Origin: Burkholderiales bacterium RIFCSPHIGHO2_01_FULL_63_240
GTDB taxonomy: Bacteria; Pseudomonadota; Gammaproteobacteria; Burkholderiales; Burkholderiaceae_C
Length of the DNA stretch: 64,000 nt
Assembly (NCBI GenBank): GCA_001770725.1
Contig: MERU01000007.1
Location: 44,924-108,923 of the forward strand
Direction of reading: 5' to 3'
Positions within the stretch are counted from its first letter, which is position 1. Each line of letters opens with the position of its first letter. Both the position numbers and the translations under genes were made by a program. Shown in pieces: positions 60,387 through 64,000 of this stretch. The notes under the pieces are model-generated. The model was not told where the DNA came from. It saw only the letters and a program-made list of their open reading frames with translations, and made no database searches.

Positions 60387-62180
60387 ATGCAAGATCCACA
60401 CGTGTCCGAAGGCGCCGGCCAACGCGCTCGAGGCTCTGACATCCAACTCGACATGGGCTCCACCGTGAACCGATCCAAACCCCTTCTGGCTGTCGCGGTG
60501 GCCCCGGTCACCCTGGCCGCCTCCGCCTTGCTTGCTGGCGCCCTGCTGGCGACACCTGCCCAGGCCCAGACCACCCTGCCTTCGGGCCTGACGCCAGGCG
60601 CCGCGCAAGCGGCCGAACGCCAGCAACGCGAGGCCCAGCAGCGCGAAGAGCGCCTGCAGCAAGGTGCGCCGGATGCCGCGGTGAAGGCGCCCGCCGCGCC
60701 CAAGCCTGCGGCGGCCAGCATCGAGCGCAACATCCGCGTCGAGCGCTTCGAAGTCGATGCCTCTCAGATCCTGAGCGCTGAAGAAGTCGACGCGGTGCTC
60801 GCGCCCCTGCGCGGGCAGACCGTGAGCCTGGCCGACCTGCAGGCCGCCGTGGCCCGCATCAACGAGCGCTACGACGCCCGTCGCGCGCTCACCGCCCGAG
60901 CCGTGCTGCCCACACAGACCATCAAGGACGGCGTGGTGCGCATTCGCCTGGTCGAGGCGAAGACGGGCGAGGTGCGCATCAGCGGCCAGCAGGCCCTGGC
61001 CAGCGACTACGTGCGCGACCGCCTGCACCTGAGCCAGGACGCGCTGCTGTCCGTGCCCGCGCTGGAAGAGGACCTCGCGAAGTTCAACCGGCTCAACGAA
61101 ACCCAGTTGCGTGCCAACGTGGTGCCCGGCCAGCGCTTCGGCACCACCGACGTCGAGATCGCGGTGAGCGAGCCCAAGCGCCTGCGGGCCGACCTGTTCG
61201 CCGACAACGCCGGCCGCGAGACCACCGGCCGAGGGCGCGTGGGCGCGGCCCTGCGCGGCAGCAACTGGCTGGCCGACAGCGACACCGCTTCGCTCACGGC
61301 CACCTCCGCGCGCGGCTCCAACAGCCTGGCGGGTTCGTACTCGCTGCCCATCAACCGGCACGACACCCGCCTGGAGCTGTCGGCCAGCTACGGCGACATC
61401 CGCATCATCCGCGGACCCTTCGAGCCGCTGGAGATCACCGGTCGCTCGCAGGACGCGACGGTGGGCGTGAGCCAGCCGCTGGTGACCGAGGCCGAGCGCG
61501 CCTGGTCCACCTATGCCCGCGTGTCGGACCGCCAGTCACGCAGTTCGTTCTCGGGCTTCAAGCAGACGCACGAGACCCAGCGCGTGATGACCTTCGGGCT
61601 GGCCGGTGACCGGCTCACCGATGGCCACGCCTGGTTCCTGGACCAGCAGCTGGTGGTGGGCTCGACCGACCTGGCTGGCGACGCCAGCTTCATGTACTAC
61701 CGGGCCCAGGGCAACCGCCTGGACCGCCTGGGCGAGCGCACCCAGCTCATCAGCCGCGCCGCGCTGCAGCTGTCGCAGAACCGCCTGCTGCCTTCGGGTG
61801 AGCAATTCCAGGTGGGTGGGGCCTACACGGTGCGGGGCTACTCGGAAGGCCTGGTGTCGGGCCGCCATGGCTACCAGCTCAGCGTGGAGATCCGCCAGGG
61901 CCTGGGCGCCATCGAGTACCTCGAGCGCGAGCCCAACGCACCGCGCTGGCAGTGGCTGGCCTTCATCGACCATGGCGCGGCGATCGCTTATCGACCGGGC
62001 AACCTCAAGGCCGTTCAGCGTGACGACTTCCTGACCAGCGCCGGCGTGGGCCTGGTGATGGACTGGCGCAACGTCAACGCGCGCCTGGTGCTGGCCGCGC
62101 CGCTCAAGCGCCATCACCCGGCCGAGACCGACCGCAGCGATGTGCGCGTGCATGCCTACGTGAACGTGGCGCTGCAATGA
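60387..62180 (+). CDS. TpsB outer-membrane transporter (FhaC/ShlB family)
   Basis: This 597-residue partner secretes the upstream adhesin across the outer membrane. A signal peptide (about 23-60, ending ATPAQAQ) is followed by a Gln/Glu-rich linker helix and two POTRA domains (about 115-205 and 205-280: RVERFEVDASQILSAEEVD; GEVRISGQQALASDYVRDRL). A C-terminal beta-barrel has the loop-6 VRGY motif in YTVRGYSEG. ATG 60387 is preferred for AAGG upstream; GTG 60375, overlapping the adhesin stop, and ATG 60453 with the shortest signal peptide are alternatives. It is translationally linked to the adhesin gene. Confidence 0.92.
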   Translation: MQDPHVSEGAGQRARGSDIQLDMGSTVNRSKPLLAVAVAPVTLAASALLAGALLATPAQAQTTLPSGLTPGAAQAAERQQREAQQREERLQQGAPDAAVKAPAAPKPAAASIERNIRVERFEVDASQILSAEEVDAVLAPLRGQTVSLADLQAAVARINERYDARRALTARAVLPTQTIKDGVVRIRLVEAKTGEVRISGQQALASDYVRDRLHLSQDALLSVPALEEDLAKFNRLNETQLRANVVPGQRFGTTDVEIAVSEPKRLRADLFADNAGRETTGRGRVGAALRGSNWLADSDTASLTATSARGSNSLAGSYSLPINRHDTRLELSASYGDIRIIRGPFEPLEITGRSQDATVGVSQPLVTEAERAWSTYARVSDRQSRSSFSGFKQTHETQRVMTFGLAGDRLTDGHAWFLDQQLVVGSTDLAGDASFMYYRAQGNRLDRLGERTQLISRAALQLSQNRLLPSGEQFQVGGAYTVRGYSEGLVSGRHGYQLSVEIRQGLGAIEYLEREPNAPRWQWLAFIDHGAAIAYRPGNLKAVQRDDFLTSAGVGLVMDWRNVNARLVLAAPLKRHHPAETDRSDVRVHAYVNVALQ

Positions 62181-62214
62181 AAAAATCCGCGAAGCCCGGG
62201 CGGGCGTTCGCGGA
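62180..62214 (-). terminator. Rho-independent terminator of the chemoreceptor gene
   Basis: Read on the minus strand, an 8-bp stem (TCCGCGAA / TTCGCGGA, 62186-62193 and 62207-62214) with a GC-rich loop is followed by six T residues (62180-62185). It ends transcripts from the chemoreceptor gene and lies immediately after the TpsB stop. Confidence 0.85.
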
Positions 62215-62239
62215 CTTCGCCGGTCTGATCAAGGCTTGA

Positions 62240-64000
62240 TCAGAAGGTTTCCCAATCGCCATCGTCGGCCGCGGCCGTGGCTGGCGTGAAGCTGGCTGCG
62301 GCGGCCGGTGCGGCGCTCGGGGTGGCTGCGGACTTGGCTGCCACGGGCTTGCTCGCGGCCTTGGCCGAGGCGGCCGGCTTGGGCAGGCTGGCGCGGGCTG
62401 CGGGCTTGGCTGTTTCCGCAGGCTTGGCGGCTGCAGCAGCGGCCACGGCAGCCACCGGGGTGGACGTGGTCAGGGCCTTGGGCGCCGCCGGGCTCTGGCT
62501 TGCATGCACCGGTGCGGCGGGTGCCGTGGCGTGCGCAGCCGGGGCAGAGGCGATGGCCTTGACCGGCGTCAGCACCGGCTCGGCGTGCAGCTTCTGCGTG
62601 CCCAGCTTGAAGGCCGACACAGCCGAGGCCAGGCGCGTGGCTTGTTCCTTCAGGCTCTCGGCGGCGGCGGCGGACTCTTCCACCAGCGCAGCGTTCTGCT
62701 GCGTCATCTGGTCGAGCTGATTGACCGACTGGTTGACGGTGCCGATGCCCTGGCTCTGCTCGGACGAAGCCGCGCTGATCTCGCCAATGATGTCCGACAC
62801 GCGCTGCACACTGGTCAGGATCTCGACCATGGACGAGCCGGCGTCCTGCACCAGCTTCGAGCCGGACTCGACCTTCTCGCTCGAGGCGTTGATCAGCGTC
62901 TTGATTTCCTTGGCGGCGTTGGCCGAGCGTTGCGCCAGGGTGCGCACCTCGCCGGCCACCACGGCAAAGCCGCGGCCTTGCTCACCGGCGCGGGCGGCTT
63001 CCACGGCCGCGTTCAGCGCCAGGATGTTGGTCTGGAAGGCGATGCCGTCGATCACGGTGATGATGTCGGTGATCTTGCGGCTGGCGTTGTCGATCTCGGC
63101 CATGTTCGAGACCACCTGCGAGACGATCTGCTCGCCACGTTGAGCGGCGGTGGCGGCGCCCGAGGCCAGCTGGTTGGCCTGGCGGGCGGCGTCGGCGCTT
63201 TGCAGCACGGTGCCGGTGAGCTGCTCCATCGAGCTGGCGGTCTGCTGCAGGTTCGAGGCGGTGTGCTCGGTGCGCTGGCTCAGGTCCTGGTTGCCGGTGG
63301 CGATCTCGCTGGAGGCCGTCGAGATCGAGTCGGTGGCCTGGCGGATGACCGAGATGGTGTCGCGCAGCTTGTGCGTCATGTTCACCACCGAGGCGCGCAG
63401 CGAATCCGTGTCGCCGGCGTGGTGGTGCAGGTTCATGTCCAGGTGACCGTCGGAGATGCGGCTGACGAGGTCGCGCAGCGTCGAGGGCTCGTCGCCGAGG
63501 TCCTTCCACACCGAGGTGACGATGGCGGCCGATGCGGCGCCCAGCACACCCAGCACGATGACGCCGGTCAGGATGGTCACCCACAGGTTGGTCTGCACGC
63601 CGGCGCGGGCCGAGGCCTGGGCTTCGTCGATGGCAGTCTTGGCGCTGGCCTTGTGCTCGCTCAGGAGCTTGTCGAGCTCCTGCAGCGAGCTTTGCATCTT
63701 GGTGACCTGGTCGCCCGGGGGCTGTTGGGTCAGCAGGGCGCGCGTGGCGCCGATGGCGGCCGACTGGTAGGCCTCGAAGGCGTCACCCAGGGCCTTGGCG
63801 ATCGGGGCCTTTTCGGGCAACTGGCCCATGTCGGCGACGGCTTTCTTGGCCGCGGCCACCATGGCGTCGGTTTCCTTGAGCTTCTCGGCTTCGCCTTCGG
63901 CGGCGGCGGTCTGCAGGGTCAGGCGCAGCTGTTCGACGCTGCGGTCCACGGTCTGGACGTGGGCCATGTGCGGGTTGTCGACCTCGTGCAGGTGCTCCAG
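62240..64000 (-). CDS. Methyl-accepting chemotaxis protein, 5' end outside window
   Basis: 586 residues are visible and the frame is open to the right edge, so the N-terminus is missing. There is a helical periplasmic sensor ([19 protein letters not shown] four-helix region), a membrane segment ([23 protein letters not shown]), a HAMP domain, and the full signalling hairpin, whose tip is [37 protein letters not shown] (in part). An Ala/Lys/Pro-rich tail of about 110 residues follows, ending DGDWETF, a likely CheR-tethering pentapeptide. A terminator follows its stop. Confidence 0.93.
   Translation of the reverse strand: MEHLHEVDNPHMAHVQTVDRSVEQLRLTLQTAAAEGEAEKLKETDAMVAAAKKAVADMGQLPEKAPIAKALGDAFEAYQSAAIGATRALLTQQPPGDQVTKMQSSLQELDKLLSEHKASAKTAIDEAQASARAGVQTNLWVTILTGVIVLGVLGAASAAIVTSVWKDLGDEPSTLRDLVSRISDGHLDMNLHHHAGDTDSLRASVVNMTHKLRDTISVIRQATDSISTASSEIATGNQDLSQRTEHTASNLQQTASSMEQLTGTVLQSADAARQANQLASGAATAAQRGEQIVSQVVSNMAEIDNASRKITDIITVIDGIAFQTNILALNAAVEAARAGEQGRGFAVVAGEVRTLAQRSANAAKEIKTLINASSEKVESGSKLVQDAGSSMVEILTSVQRVSDIIGEISAASSEQSQGIGTVNQSVNQLDQMTQQNAALVEESAAAAESLKEQATRLASAVSAFKLGTQKLHAEPVLTPVKAIASAPAAHATAPAAPVHASQSPAAPKALTTSTPVAAVAAAAAAKPAETAKPAARASLPKPAASAKAASKPVAAKSAATPSAAPAAAASFTPATAAADDGDWETF

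Noticed and set aside
62226..62242. 17-base palindrome TGATCAAG-G-CTTGATCA over the chemoreceptor stop codon
   Set aside because: It overlaps the coding end, has no U-tract, and the real terminator lies just beyond it.

Overview
The window comes from a high-GC betaproteobacterium, most likely of the order Burkholderiales (Comamonadaceae or the Leptothrix/Aquabacterium neighbourhood). The evidence is the strong G/C bias at third codon positions, the Mrp antiporter with fused A and B subunits, the YaeQ, Ysc84 and DUF2007 proteins, PHB-related genes and the many short Crp/Fnr-type stress genes. No rRNA, tRNA, CRISPR array, insertion sequence or prophage was seen. Species assignment is inference.

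Layout. 1-2442: flavin reductase tail, nucleoside deaminase, Tat-exported dienelactone hydrolase, Rnk/GreA-like protein. 2485-8497: a complete six-gene Mrp Na+/H+ antiporter operon with start/stop overlaps throughout. 8501-17109: a signalling block with an SYLF lipid-binding protein, two paralogous Crp/Fnr regulators, a GGDEF protein coupled to a NarL-type response regulator, a PAS protein coupled to a trypsin-like protease, and a CheB-CheR-PAS fusion. 17123-20800: nucleotidyltransferase-fold protein, metallo-beta-lactamase-fold protein with divergent LysR regulator, DUF2007 membrane protein. 21069-23527: a four-gene operon of different base composition (saccharopine-dehydrogenase-like, SRPBCC, DoxX-like, DUF2269). 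23905-27994: TetR/NTF2-like pair with two clear operators, a broken YdeI gene, YkvA-like protein, and a MerR regulator with a textbook MerR-type promoter driving DUF2938 and flavodoxin genes. 28008-35692: an aromatic-degradation cluster (flavin hydroxylase, MDR reductase, FAH hydrolase, extradiol-type dioxygenase) divergent from TetR and acyl-CoA synthetase genes. 35718-38390: a six-gene stress operon (PRC-barrel, PhnA-like membrane protein, a 24-residue micropeptide, two hemerythrin-like proteins, a small basic protein). 38526-46398: PHB-depolymerase-type esterase, GAF/PAS/GGDEF sensor, aromatic aminotransferase, lipoprotein, YaeQ, monoacylglycerol-lipase-like hydrolase, hydroxypyruvate-isomerase-like protein. 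46642-62180: a two-partner secretion pair, with a 4578-residue filamentous adhesin and its outer-membrane transporter. 62240-64000: a chemoreceptor that runs off the window.

Connections. The most useful regulatory observation is an 18-bp near-palindrome of the form TGTGCG-N4-CG-N-ACACA. It occurs upstream of the first Crp/Fnr gene and the divergent SYLF gene, upstream of the second Crp/Fnr gene, and between the six-gene stress operon and the esterase gene, with a weaker copy before the GGDEF gene. The two Crp/Fnr paralogues have the same recognition-helix core (VRREGVTEAA), so they may share this operator. The window may therefore hold a small autoregulated stress regulon whose members lie about 25 kb apart.
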